From the NCBI RefSeq assembly GCF_007995085.1, contig NZ_VOQS01000003.1:930001-994000 (forward strand): a stretch of DNA of 64,000 bases, read 5' to 3'. Source of the stretch: Paraburkholderia azotifigens. GTDB taxonomy: Bacteria > Pseudomonadota > Gammaproteobacteria > Burkholderiales > Burkholderiaceae. Positions within the stretch are counted from its first letter, which is position 1. Each line of letters begins with the position of its first letter. This document shows, piece after piece, positions 1 through 8,352 of this stretch. A program made the translations under genes and the position numbers. The notes below the pieces were generated by a model. The model saw nothing but the letters and a program-made list of their open reading frames with translations. It was not told the origin of the DNA and ran no database searches.

Positions 1-588
1 GCGCTGGTGCACTACGAGTTCATCCGCATGCCCGATTCGTCGGGCTTCGGCGATTACACGGAAAGCGGCCAGGTCATTTCCGTGCGCGACACGGAGGGCC
101 GGCTCGGCAACTACACGCATTCGATGTATCTCGACGACGAAGGCCCGATCGCGGCAGGCCGCGAAATCTGGGGCTTTCCCAAGAAGCTCGCGCGCCCGCA
201 CATCAGCGTGGACGGCAACGACACGCTGCTGGGCACGCTCGATTACGGCACGCAGCGTATCGCGACGGGCACGATGGGCTACAAGCACTGGACGCTCGAC
301 ATGGAAGCCGAGCGCGTCAAGCTCGCCGAGACGCCGAACTATCTGTTGAAAGTGATCCCGCATGTCGACGGCTCGGCCCGCGTGTGCGAACTGGTGCGCT
401 TCTTTCTGCGCGACGTGACGGTGCTCGGCGCGTGGGCGGGACCGGCCGCGCTCGAGCTGCGGCATCATGCGCTCGCACCCGTGGCGGATCTGCCCGTGCG
501 GCGCGTGGTGGGCGCGCGTCAGGTCATCGCGCATCTCACGCTGGATATCGGAGAAGTCGCGTTCGATTATCTGGCGAACGCCGAATAG
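1..588 (+). CDS. adc: Acetoacetate decarboxylase, 5' truncated by window edge
   Basis: This is the C-terminal part of an acetoacetate decarboxylase, which converts acetoacetate to acetone and CO2 through a Schiff-base lysine. The frame is open to base 1 and the family is about 245 residues long, so roughly 50 N-terminal residues lie outside the window. The active-site peptide [14 protein letters not shown] is present (lysine codons at 181-186) and matches the clostridial enzyme's Tyr-Pro-Lys-Lys-Leu segment, where the first lysine forms the imine. Other conserved blocks are [22 protein letters not shown] and APVADLPVR near the C-terminus. It ends at a TAG and faces the next gene. Function is confident at family level; some members act on other beta-keto acids. 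Confidence 0.9.
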   Translation, partial: ALVHYEFIRMPDSSGFGDYTESGQVISVRDTEGRLGNYTHSMYLDDEGPIAAGREIWGFPKKLARPHISVDGNDTLLGTLDYGTQRIATGTMGYKHWTLDMEAERVKLAETPNYLLKVIPHVDGSARVCELVRFFLRDVTVLGAWAGPAALELRHHALAPVADLPVRRVVGARQVIAHLTLDIGEVAFDYLANAE

Positions 589-643
589 CAGCGACGCGGG
601 CCGCGCACGCGCTCACCGGGTGCGCTCCGCAAGAGTCGCCTTT

Positions 644-1531
644 CTATTTGCTCTCGATCAGTTTGACGAGCGTATGCAGCAGTCGATTCGACGGCGTCGC
701 GACGCCGAGCGCTTCACCGCGCCGCACGATCAGGCCATTCAGGTGATCGATTTCGCTGCGCTTGCCGCGCGACAGATCTTGCGCCGTGGATGAATACTGC
801 CCCGGCATCGTTTCGGCGATCATGCGCACGGCCTTGTCGACGTCGCCCGGAATCGTGACGCCGTCGGCCTTCGCGACAGCCAGGCACTCGTCGACGACAT
901 CGCGCATCACCGTCGTCACGCCTTCGCCTTGCACGAGCCGGCCGTATGGCAACTGCGTGATAGCCGACAACGCGTTGTAAGCGCAATTGAGGATCAGCTT
1001 CGCCCATAGCGCACCGCGCACGTTGTCGGAGATTTCAGTGGGCACGCCTGCCGCGATCAGCGTCTGCGCGACTTCCGCGCTGGCTTTGGACGGCTCGATC
1101 ACCAGTTCGCCACGTCCGTGATGCCGCACGTGTCCCGGTCCGGCCATTTCCGTCGCAACATAAACGACGGCGGCAGCCACTTCCTGCGGCACGAGCTTGC
1201 GCACTTCGTCCGCGTTCTCCACGCCGTTCTGCAGCGACAGCATCAGCGTATCGGGCGCAAGAAAGGGCTTGATTTCGAGCGCCGCGCTTTCGGTATCTGT
1301 GGATTTCACGCAGAACAGCACGAGCTTCGCGCCCTGCACCGCGCTCGCCTGCGTGCTCGCAGCAAGCCGGACGTGTTCGTCGAACGACTGTGTTTCGAGG
1401 CGCAGGCCGCGACGCGCGATAGCCTCGACGTGTTGCGGGCGTCCAATCAATACCACTTCATGTCCCGCGCGCGCCAGCATGCCGCCGTAATAGCAGCCCA
1501 CCGCGCCCGCGCCCATCACGGCGACTTTCAT
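644..1531 (-). CDS. panE: 2-dehydropantoate 2-reductase (ketopantoate reductase family)
   Basis: NADPH-dependent 6-phosphogluconate-dehydrogenase-fold enzyme of 295 residues. In pantothenate synthesis this family reduces 2-dehydropantoate to pantoate. The N-terminus MKVAVMGAGAVGCYYGG is the Rossmann dinucleotide motif GxGxxG. Further on are LFCVKSTDT (cofactor-side lysine) and LWAKLILNCAYNALSA, the conserved helix carrying the catalytic lysine and asparagine. An in-frame ATG 12 codons upstream exists, but the Rossmann strand begins directly at this methionine and a purine-rich AGAAGAG precedes it. Burkholderiaceae often carry several ApbA/PanE paralogues, so this copy may act on another 2-keto acid. 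It converges with the decarboxylase. Confidence 0.85.
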   Translation of the reverse strand: MKVAVMGAGAVGCYYGGMLARAGHEVVLIGRPQHVEAIARRGLRLETQSFDEHVRLAASTQASAVQGAKLVLFCVKSTDTESAALEIKPFLAPDTLMLSLQNGVENADEVRKLVPQEVAAAVVYVATEMAGPGHVRHHGRGELVIEPSKASAEVAQTLIAAGVPTEISDNVRGALWAKLILNCAYNALSAITQLPYGRLVQGEGVTTVMRDVVDECLAVAKADGVTIPGDVDKAVRMIAETMPGQYSSTAQDLSRGKRSEIDHLNGLIVRRGEALGVATPSNRLLHTLVKLIESK

Positions 1532-1626
1532 AGGTAACGCTCTTCTGTGCGGAATTTGAACCGTCAAAACTTACCACATGGCGCGCGCGGATGCGGCAAA
1601 GGCAGCGCGATGCGCACGTGATTCGA

Positions 1627-2517
1627 TCACGCGCGCGTTCGCACGGCAAGCAGTGCGTCGGCAAATGCGGCTGGCGCTTCTTGCGGCAGGTTGTGCCCGA
1701 CGTTGTCGATGACGCGATGTTCATACGCTCCCGTGAAATGCGGCGCATGATGCGCCGATCCGCCGATCGACATCACGCCATCCGCGCTGCCGTCGAGCGA
1801 AATCGCGGGCACGGAAATGGGCGGTTGCGCGGCGAGTTGCCGTTCCATCGCGTCGTAACGCGGATCGCCGTCCACCAGCGCATAGCGATGCCGGTACGAA
1901 TGAATCACCACGTCGACGAAATCGGGGTGATCGAATGACGCCGCCGTGCGCGCGTAACAGGCGTCATCGAATTGCCAGGTGGGTGACCAGAGCGTCCATA
2001 GCAGACGGCACAACCCGCGACGGTTTTCCGTGAGACCGGCGCGGCCGCGTTCGCCGTGAAAATAGTATTGATACCAGTGGCGCAGTTCGTTCTCCGGCAA
2101 CGCCGGTTTGGCCGATGCCGCGATGTCCTGGATGTTGTAGCCGTTGACGGTCACGAGCCCTTGCACGCGCTGCGGATAAAGCGCGGCAACGATGCACGCG
2201 GCGCGTCCGCCCCAATCGTAGCCGCCGAGCAGCGCGCGTTCGATCTGCAACGCGTCGAGCAAGGCCAGCAAGTCGGCGCCCAGCGCGGCCTGCTGGCCGG
2301 AGCGCGGCGTATCGGAAGAGAGGAAGCGAGTCGGTCCATAGCCGCGCAGATACGGCACGATCACGCGCGCGCCTTGTTCAGCGAGAAGCGGCGCGACCGC
2401 GTCGTAAGCGTGGATATCGTATGGAAAGCCGTGCAGCAGGACGACGGGCCAGCCTTGAGAATCGCCTGTTTCCTCATAGGCGATGTCCAGCAATTCGGTG
2501 CTCAAGTGCTTGGGCAT
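1627..2517 (-). CDS. Alpha/beta hydrolase, epoxide hydrolase / haloalkane dehalogenase type
   Basis: A 296-residue alpha/beta-hydrolase. The oxyanion-hole HGFP is at residues 29-32. The nucleophile elbow GGYDWGG has aspartate 101 rather than serine, as in epoxide hydrolases and haloalkane dehalogenases, and the catalytic histidine lies in VGHNLPQE near the C-terminus. The lid contains a tyrosine-rich YQYYF segment, which in epoxide hydrolases supplies acidic tyrosines. An AAAGGAG lies about 12 bases upstream of the ATG. The gene is divergent from the downstream MFS permease. The substrate cannot be read from sequence. Confidence 0.85.
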   Translation of the reverse strand: MPKHLSTELLDIAYEETGDSQGWPVVLLHGFPYDIHAYDAVAPLLAEQGARVIVPYLRGYGPTRFLSSDTPRSGQQAALGADLLALLDALQIERALLGGYDWGGRAACIVAALYPQRVQGLVTVNGYNIQDIAASAKPALPENELRHWYQYYFHGERGRAGLTENRRGLCRLLWTLWSPTWQFDDACYARTAASFDHPDFVDVVIHSYRHRYALVDGDPRYDAMERQLAAQPPISVPAISLDGSADGVMSIGGSAHHAPHFTGAYEHRVIDNVGHNLPQEAPAAFADALLAVRTRA

Positions 2518-2800
2518 GATCGGCGGCTCCTTTAAGGGCGATCACTACACGGCAGACTCCAGCAGACTGCAGCAGAACCGGAAAGCAGCGAGCGTCCATG
2601 GTAGCGCCGTCGCGCGAATCGCGCTGACCGCCCGGCTCGCGCAACGCCACAGAAGGCCAGCGAAAGAAAGTCGCTTTACTGCAAGCCAATGTCGTATTCT
2701 TGCTGTGCCAGCCGCACCGTGGCCCGCTACATTCGACGAGACGAAGCCCGCAACACGTCGCTATCCGGGTGCCGCGCACGACGAACCACATCGAGTACGA
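2518..2800. other. 283-bp divergent intergenic region
   Basis: This spacer separates the outward-facing hydrolase and MFS genes. The MFS frame stays open through it, but the translation is arginine-rich and unlike a transporter N-terminus, so it is treated as non-coding. It should hold both promoters; no strong -35/-10 pair or operator is evident. Confidence 0.5.
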
Positions 2801-4135
2801 ATGAAACAGGCACACGATCAGGCGACCTCGCCGTGCGGCGCATTCTCCCTGCACGACACGCAACCGCTCGCCGATTTCGTCGAGAGCGGTCCATCGCTCG
2901 CTGCATCCGTTGCACCCGTATCCGCGCCGCCTCCCTTCAGCAGCCTGCGCGCGACCGCGATCCTGCTGCTCGGCTACGCGGTTCTCATCACAGGCAACGG
3001 CCTGCTCGGCACGCTGATCTCGCTGCGGCTCATCCAGCAGCAGGCGCCGTCGATCGTCGTCGGCTTCGTGCAGTCCTCGTACTACGTCGGCTTCATGCTC
3101 GGCGCGCTGTATGGCGGCTCGCTGATCGGACGCGTCGGGCATCATCGCGCGTTCGTCACGTTCGCGGCGGCGTCGGCGTGCTGCGCGCTCGGCTACGCGG
3201 TGTGGGATGCACCCGCGATCTGGGCTTCGCTGCGCTTCATCACGGGCTTTTGCCTCGTGGGCATCTTCACGGTGGTCGAAAGCTGGCTGCATCAGGTGGC
3301 GAGCAACGCGCAACGCGGACGCGTCTTTTCGGCCTATCTGATCACCAACTATCTCGGCGTCGGCATCGGACAGTTTCTGATCGGCCTCGCGGACCCGGCC
3401 GGCTTCGAGTTATTCAGCGCCGTTGCCGCCCTGTTCACCGCGTCGCTGATTCCCGTTGCGCTCGCGGGCACGGCGCCCGGTTCCGTTCCCGCGCCCGACA
3501 CGCATGCGAGCGCCTCGGGCCGCTCGCGTCTTGCGCGCGGGCTGTCGGGCTTGCAGACCATCTATCGCTGGGCACCGCTCGGCGTCGTCGCCTGCCTCGC
3601 GGCGGGCTTGCTGAACAGCGCGTTCTACACGATGCAGCCGGTCTTCATGCGGCGCGTCGGCTATTCGGTGCCGGACGTGTCGCACTTCATGGGCTTCGCG
3701 CTGCTCGCGGCGCTCGTGCCGCAATGGCCCGTCGCGCGGCTCGCCGATCTGTTCGACCGGCGCAAGGTGCTGCTATGCCTCGCGGCGCTCGCCGGGTCGC
3801 TGAGCGTGTTGCTGTTCCTGTCGCGCGATGGCGTGCTGATCGAAGCACTCGGCTATCTGTACGTCGCCGTCGCCTTTTCGATGTATGGCGTCGTCACGTC
3901 CTACGTGAACGACTGCATTCCCGCCGACGAGCGCATCGCCGTCAGCGCCGGTCTGCTGCTGATCTTTTCGCTGGGCGCAAGCGGCGGCCCGACGCTCGCA
4001 TCCGCGATGATGGCCTTCGCGGGGCCGGCCGGCCTCTACCTGTTCACGGCGGCCGTGATGGGCGCGCTGATCGTGCTGACGCTGCGCAGCCTGCGCGTGT
4101 CGCCGTCCGCACGCCGGGTCGCGGACGCTCGCTGA
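2801..4135 (+). CDS. MFS transporter (YcaD-like)
   Basis: A 444-residue major-facilitator protein with about 12 hydrophobic helices after a polar N-terminal tail of about 45 residues. Helix 1 begins at SLRATAILLLGYAVLI, and GALYGGSLIGRVGHHRAFV holds the MFS loop 2-3 signature. A central charged loop (around PDTHASASGRSRLARG) separates the two six-helix halves. The second half repeats the motif as PVARLADLFDRRKVL. The ATG at 2801 was chosen because upstream translation is low-complexity and arginine-rich. The overall pattern resembles the YcaD/YfkF-type MFS group, whose substrates are mostly unknown. The 3' end lies 7 bp from the convergent glycosyltransferase stop. Confidence 0.85.
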   Translation: MKQAHDQATSPCGAFSLHDTQPLADFVESGPSLAASVAPVSAPPPFSSLRATAILLLGYAVLITGNGLLGTLISLRLIQQQAPSIVVGFVQSSYYVGFMLGALYGGSLIGRVGHHRAFVTFAAASACCALGYAVWDAPAIWASLRFITGFCLVGIFTVVESWLHQVASNAQRGRVFSAYLITNYLGVGIGQFLIGLADPAGFELFSAVAALFTASLIPVALAGTAPGSVPAPDTHASASGRSRLARGLSGLQTIYRWAPLGVVACLAAGLLNSAFYTMQPVFMRRVGYSVPDVSHFMGFALLAALVPQWPVARLADLFDRRKVLLCLAALAGSLSVLLFLSRDGVLIEALGYLYVAVAFSMYGVVTSYVNDCIPADERIAVSAGLLLIFSLGASGGPTLASAMMAFAGPAGLYLFTAAVMGALIVLTLRSLRVSPSARRVADAR

Positions 4136-4142
4136 CTTCCCG

Positions 4143-5213
4143 TCAGGGCCACTCGCACGCCTGGTCCGCCAGCGCGAGCAGATCCGTCACATGGCGGCCG
4201 AGGCCCGGATCGTAGAGCACCGCGTCGCGCGAAAACGCCGGCATCGACGGCCGTTCTCCGCGCGCGTCGGACACCGCCTGCGCCAGCACGCGGCGCAAGC
4301 TGTCGACATCGTTCGGCGCGAACACGAGTTTCGCTTCCGGCGCGATCACGTCATGACAGCCGATGTTCGACGACAGAATCACGGGCGTGCCGCACATCAC
4401 CGATTCCACACCCACGAGCCCGAACGGTTCGTAGCTCGACGCGAGGATCGTATAGTCCGCCGCGCGGTAGCCTTCTTCGATCGTGTTCACATAGCCGATG
4501 TAGCGCAGCCGCTTCGACGTGCGCTCAGGCGGACGACCCGCCACCGCCACCACGACGGGCAGATCGAGATCGCGCAGGGCCGCTTCGATCAGCGGCAAGC
4601 CCTTGCGTTCGTGACTGCTCGACGGAAACAGCAAGACGATTTCGTCGTCGGCAAAGCCAAAACGTTTGCGCAACGCGCGGCGCTCGTCGCTGGCGACGGG
4701 AGAAAAGCGGCCGTTGTCGACGGGCGGATACAGCACGCGGATCTTCGCATCGTCGACGCCGTACAGATGCCGCAGTTCATCGCGCATCTGCGGCGAATGC
4801 GCGACGACGAAGCGCGCGCGCCGGTACTGACGGCGCTCCAGCGCAATCTGCCGGCGGTCGAAGAACGAGGGGCGCCGCCCCGTCGCGCTGAGAAAACCCA
4901 GATGCGTGCCGCCGCAAATCGCGATCTCCGACGCTTCGACTCGATTGCAGCCGATCAGTACGTCCACTTTCGCGTCGCGCCGCATCGCGCTGAGGCGCCG
5001 CGAAAACCATTCGTCGCGCCATTTGCCCGGCAGAAACGAAACGTTGATCAGATGCGGTTCGACGAGCCGGCTTTCCGGCAACTTGGGATCGAATGCGCGG
5101 CCGAACACGGCCAGCTTGATCCCGGCGGCGACGAGTCCCCGCGTCACCTCGATCGCATAGCGTTCGAGGCCGCCGCTGTACTTCAGTGCATTGCACGACA
5201 ATCCGATTTTCAT
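4143..5213 (-). CDS. Glycosyltransferase family 4
   Basis: A retaining GT-B glycosyltransferase of 356 residues. The N-terminal acceptor domain starts MKIGLSCNALKYSGGLERY with a glycine-rich loop, and the C-terminal Glyco_transf_1 domain carries the E-x7-E motif EPFGLVGVES at about residues 268-277. SSSHERKGLPLIEAAL and YIGYVNTIEEGYRAADY are typical nucleotide-sugar-binding blocks. No membrane segment is seen. It is the first of four same-strand sugar-transferase genes upstream of lptD, so a role in LPS core or O-chain assembly is the simplest inference. Donor and acceptor sugars are unknown. Confidence 0.85.
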   Translation of the reverse strand: MKIGLSCNALKYSGGLERYAIEVTRGLVAAGIKLAVFGRAFDPKLPESRLVEPHLINVSFLPGKWRDEWFSRRLSAMRRDAKVDVLIGCNRVEASEIAICGGTHLGFLSATGRRPSFFDRRQIALERRQYRRARFVVAHSPQMRDELRHLYGVDDAKIRVLYPPVDNGRFSPVASDERRALRKRFGFADDEIVLLFPSSSHERKGLPLIEAALRDLDLPVVVAVAGRPPERTSKRLRYIGYVNTIEEGYRAADYTILASSYEPFGLVGVESVMCGTPVILSSNIGCHDVIAPEAKLVFAPNDVDSLRRVLAQAVSDARGERPSMPAFSRDAVLYDPGLGRHVTDLLALADQACEWP

Positions 5214-5287
5214 GCTTCTTTTCGAGCTTCACCAAACGGCACTGGCAAGTCATCGCGCTTCCGATGTCAGGACACATCGCGCGTTCT

Positions 5288-6205
5288 TTAGGCCTGCTCC
5301 GCCAATTGCCTGAATACAGTGACAACGCGTCGACACGTCAACGCCTGACGCCAGAACTTTTCCTTGAGCCGCGCACCAGGAATCCATTGCCGCGGCAGCA
5401 CGACGCGCACGGTGCCCCACGCAGGCCGCCAGCGCTCGGCAACTGCGCGCCGCCTGAACAGGCTGATGGTGGGAATCGACAGATTCGAGGCCAGATGGCC
5501 GATGCCCGAGTCGTTGCCGATGAACCAGCCCGATTCATACAGCCAGCACGCAAGCGCATGCAGATCGTCGAATGCCGGCGCAGCAACGCCTTGTTCTTCG
5601 AGGCCGATCCAGCGCCCACGCTCATTGGGCGCGATCACGAAGCACACTTCATAGCCGAGTGCCTGCAGGCGCTTTGCCAGCGCGATGAAGCGCTCGCGCG
5701 ACCAGCGCTTGTCGTCCGTGCTCGCCTCGGGATGAACGACGACGCGATGCCGGTGCCGCCGATGCTTCAGCGTCGCGGGCGCGGCAATGCCGTTGTCCGT
5801 CGTGCTCGCGGCAACGCCGAAATGCGTGCGGGTGAACTGCGCAAAGCGCTCCGCCATGCAGCCTGTCCAGTCGCCGTATTCGACGTCGTGCAGATCGATC
5901 ACATGCGGATGCGCCTGCGCCAGCCGCGCAAACGGCTGATGCCTGTGCATCTGCAAGACGGCATCGAACGATTCGAGCAGCGCGGCGCAATCGTCCTCGT
6001 GCGGCAGCGGATGAATCTCGACATGCGGAAACCAGTGCCGCAGCGCGTGAACGTGCGTGCCGAACACGCATACGCCGACACCGCTCGCACGCAGGTTCCG
6101 CACGATCACCATCGAGATCAGCGTATCGCCGAGCGCATTCGACATCATGAACGCGACGCGCCTGATCGACACGATGCGCACACTGGCTGGCAGCTTTGCG
6201 TCCAC
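5288..6205 (-). CDS. Glycosyltransferase family 9 (heptosyltransferase-like), copy 1
   Basis: A 305-residue GT9 protein related to the ADP-heptose:LPS heptosyltransferases that build the inner core. MSNALGDTLISM near residue 21 is the N-terminal GT9 loop, and GNDSGIGHLAS at about residue 228 is the donor-site motif; HPEASTDDKRW is the conserved middle strand. The start is a GTG one base after the stop codon of the upstream GT9 gene, so the two are probably translationally coupled. An internal Met at about residue 20 would remove the first beta strand and is less likely. Both copies share the C-terminal pattern RxWRPxWG and RLKExxW, indicating tandem duplication. Which core sugar is added is unknown. 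Confidence 0.85.
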   Translation of the reverse strand: MDAKLPASVRIVSIRRVAFMMSNALGDTLISMVIVRNLRASGVGVCVFGTHVHALRHWFPHVEIHPLPHEDDCAALLESFDAVLQMHRHQPFARLAQAHPHVIDLHDVEYGDWTGCMAERFAQFTRTHFGVAASTTDNGIAAPATLKHRRHRHRVVVHPEASTDDKRWSRERFIALAKRLQALGYEVCFVIAPNERGRWIGLEEQGVAAPAFDDLHALACWLYESGWFIGNDSGIGHLASNLSIPTISLFRRRAVAERWRPAWGTVRVVLPRQWIPGARLKEKFWRQALTCRRVVTVFRQLAEQA

Positions 6206-6206
6206 G

Positions 6207-7109
6207 TCAGGCGGCCTCGCGTCGAAGCTGCTCGAATGCGCGCAGCACCTGGTTCACCGACAGCGCGTATTTCCAGCAGCGCTCCTTGAGACGGCCCGTC
6301 GGAAGCCACGCGCCGCCGACGAGCACCTTGCCCGCGCCCCAGCCCGGCCGCCACGTCCGCGCGATGCCCTTGCGCATGAACAGCGACAGCGTCGGCACCT
6401 GCAGGCACGACGCTAGATGACCGATACCCGAATCGTTGCCGATGAACCAGCCGCATTCGACGAGCCATGCGGCCACGTTGTCGAGCGAGCCGAGACGCGG
6501 CAAGCCGATGCCGTGCTGCTGAACGTGCTCCCAATCGGCCCGCTCGTCGTCGGTCACGATGAAATGCGGTTCGAAGCCCTTTGATTTCAACCGGAGCGCA
6601 AGACGCAGAAAACGCGGCGCGAGCCAGCGTTTGTCAGCCGTGCTCGCTGTCGGATGAATGGCGACACGCCGCGCATGCTTGCGATGCGTCAGCCCCGCCG
6701 GCACCGCCAGACCGTTGCCCGTCTCCGCGCGCGGCAGACGCAGCGACTCGCGGCAATAGTGCGCGAGACGCGTCGCCATGGCTTCGGGCGAACTCGAACG
6801 GCACAAATGCTCCAGCACAACTGCGTTCGGATGACGCTGTTCGAGGCGCGGCACAGGGCGATCGGCATGAAGCTGGATGACGGTATCGAATGGACGCAGC
6901 AGCGCGTCGGCATCGTCGCCGCTCAAGGCAGGCCGAATATCCATGCCGGGAAACCATGCGCGCAGCGCGTCCATGTGTCCGCTGAACACGGTGACACGCT
7001 TGCCGCTCGCTTGCAGATTGCGCGCGACGGTCATCAGCAGCAGCGAGTCGCCCAACGCGGGCGACGACGTCACCGCTACGTTCAAGACCGGCTCGTTAGC
7101 GTGCTGCAT
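6207..7109 (-). CDS. Glycosyltransferase family 9 (heptosyltransferase-like), copy 2
   Basis: A 300-residue paralogue of the adjacent downstream gene, with the GT9 landmarks TSSPALGDSLLLM (N-terminal loop), HPTASTADKRWLAPRF and GNDSGIGHLAS (about residue 229). The ATG begins MQHANEPVLNVAV. Its stop is one base from the GTG of copy 1. A good -10 hexamer (TATAAT on this strand, 7218-7213) lies about 105 bases upstream, so this gene probably leads the GT9 pair. A role in LPS core assembly is inferred from family and neighbours. Confidence 0.85.
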   Translation of the reverse strand: MQHANEPVLNVAVTSSPALGDSLLLMTVARNLQASGKRVTVFSGHMDALRAWFPGMDIRPALSGDDADALLRPFDTVIQLHADRPVPRLEQRHPNAVVLEHLCRSSSPEAMATRLAHYCRESLRLPRAETGNGLAVPAGLTHRKHARRVAIHPTASTADKRWLAPRFLRLALRLKSKGFEPHFIVTDDERADWEHVQQHGIGLPRLGSLDNVAAWLVECGWFIGNDSGIGHLASCLQVPTLSLFMRKGIARTWRPGWGAGKVLVGGAWLPTGRLKERCWKYALSVNQVLRAFEQLRREAA

Positions 7110-7212
7110 GGTTGTTGCTCTCGAAGAATGACGTGGATCTGACGCCCGGATGACATCCGCGCCGCAACGTCGCGGGCCATGTTCCGCGCAACGTCAATGC
7201 GATGGCAGCGCG

Positions 7213-7218
7213 ATTATA
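7213..7218 (-). promoter_or_regulatory. Candidate -10 element for the GT9 pair
   Basis: A perfect TATAAT on the minus strand, about 105 bases upstream of the GT9 ATG at 7109, in the 279-bp gap after the GT-A-like gene. No good -35 lies 16-18 bases upstream (the region reads ATCTCA), so the assignment rests on the -10 alone. The rest of the gap, 7110-7388, shows no other feature. Confidence 0.35.
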
Positions 7219-7388
7219 GGTTTGGGTCTGTCACGTGAGATGGATGAAAACTTTCCAACCATTACCTGGCAAGCAACGCATATTCAGAGGCCTTATCCGC
7301 ACACGTAAAGGCGCTTTGGAACATGCAGTTGCCCTGCACGACAAAGAATCCGAAAGCTTCGCCCGGTGCATGAGAGCCTCGCGCGCGC

Positions 7389-8243
7389 TCACCCCGTGCG
7401 CTTTGCGTCGCCGTTGTAATAGCGCAGATCCGCTTCCGACAACAGGCGCTTCATGTGCGGTCCGTGTGTTCGCAAGCTCGCCGCCTGCAGCCATTCCTTC
7501 TTGCCGCGCAAGCGGTCGAACGCATCGGGGCCGGGTGCGTCGGCTGCGCTCGGCCAGTGATGGCATACAAGGCTTAGCGGCTCGCACACATCCCTGAACT
7601 GCGGGTGCACGGGTTCGCGTTCGTGCATGCCGAGTACCGCGCGGCGGCCAAAGCGGCGAACCACCGCTTCGTACAGCAGCTTTTCGAGGATGTCGCCATC
7701 GCCGGCACGCAGCGACTTGATCAGATCGAGCATCGCGGGCGTGCTCTTCGCGATGAAGAACTGGGTCGACAGCGACTTGCGGTCGCGGATGCCATAACGC
7801 GATCCGACGCGTCTCAGCAGCAGTGCGAGACGGGCGCGCACGCGCCGCCGTATATCGTGTGAGCGGGTCCATTCGGGCACGCGATCGGTGCTCCACGACG
7901 ACGCGGCAATCAGCGCATGCGGATCGCTCTCGAGTCGTTCCAGATAACGCAGGATCACGTTCTGGTCGAAGATCCAGGTATCGGCTTCGAGATGAACGAT
8001 GTAATCCGCGTTGAGCTTCGTGACGGCCGCCTCCATCGACGCAACGAGCAGATCGAGCGCGCCGCGTGTCAACGGCCTGGGCTCGCGCATGACCAGAATG
8101 TCTTCGATGTAGCGCGTATAGGTCGAGTCCGCACATGCATGCACGACCGGCCACTTGCGCGGCCAGTTCAGTTTGACGATCTCCATCGAGATTCGCGCGC
8201 AGTCCGTGCGATTGAACGAAGTCAGGCAGACGACCACTTGCAT
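7389..8243 (-). CDS. GT-A-like glycosyltransferase (family 2 type), tentative
   Basis: A 284-residue protein with a GT2-like start, MQVVVCLTSFNRTDCARIS. The segment YIVHLEADTWIFDQNVILRYL resembles the acidic metal-binding strand (DxD region) of GT-A enzymes. The rest is basic and poorly conserved. The methionine at 8243 is preferred over an upstream one because the beta strand VVVCLTSFN must begin the fold. It lies between lptD and the GT9 pair on the same strand, which supports an envelope-sugar role. A non-catalytic protein is possible because the second acidic residue of the DxD is ambiguous. Confidence 0.6.
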   Translation of the reverse strand: MQVVVCLTSFNRTDCARISMEIVKLNWPRKWPVVHACADSTYTRYIEDILVMREPRPLTRGALDLLVASMEAAVTKLNADYIVHLEADTWIFDQNVILRYLERLESDPHALIAASSWSTDRVPEWTRSHDIRRRVRARLALLLRRVGSRYGIRDRKSLSTQFFIAKSTPAMLDLIKSLRAGDGDILEKLLYEAVVRRFGRRAVLGMHEREPVHPQFRDVCEPLSLVCHHWPSAADAPGPDAFDRLRGKKEWLQAASLRTHGPHMKRLLSEADLRYYNGDAKRTG

Positions 8244-8352
8244 GGCGAATTGACGTCTTTGAGAAGCGTCACATACTGCATCAAATTTGCGTGTCGAAAC
8301 GAGCGTGCATCCGGCGCGTGCCTTACACAATATTTCCCGGCTTCATGCATGC

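Noticed and set aside
2483..2800. Possible 106-residue N-terminal extension of the MFS permease
   Set aside because: It overlaps the divergent promoter region, has no transporter-like sequence, and the ATG at 2801 fits the normal family start.
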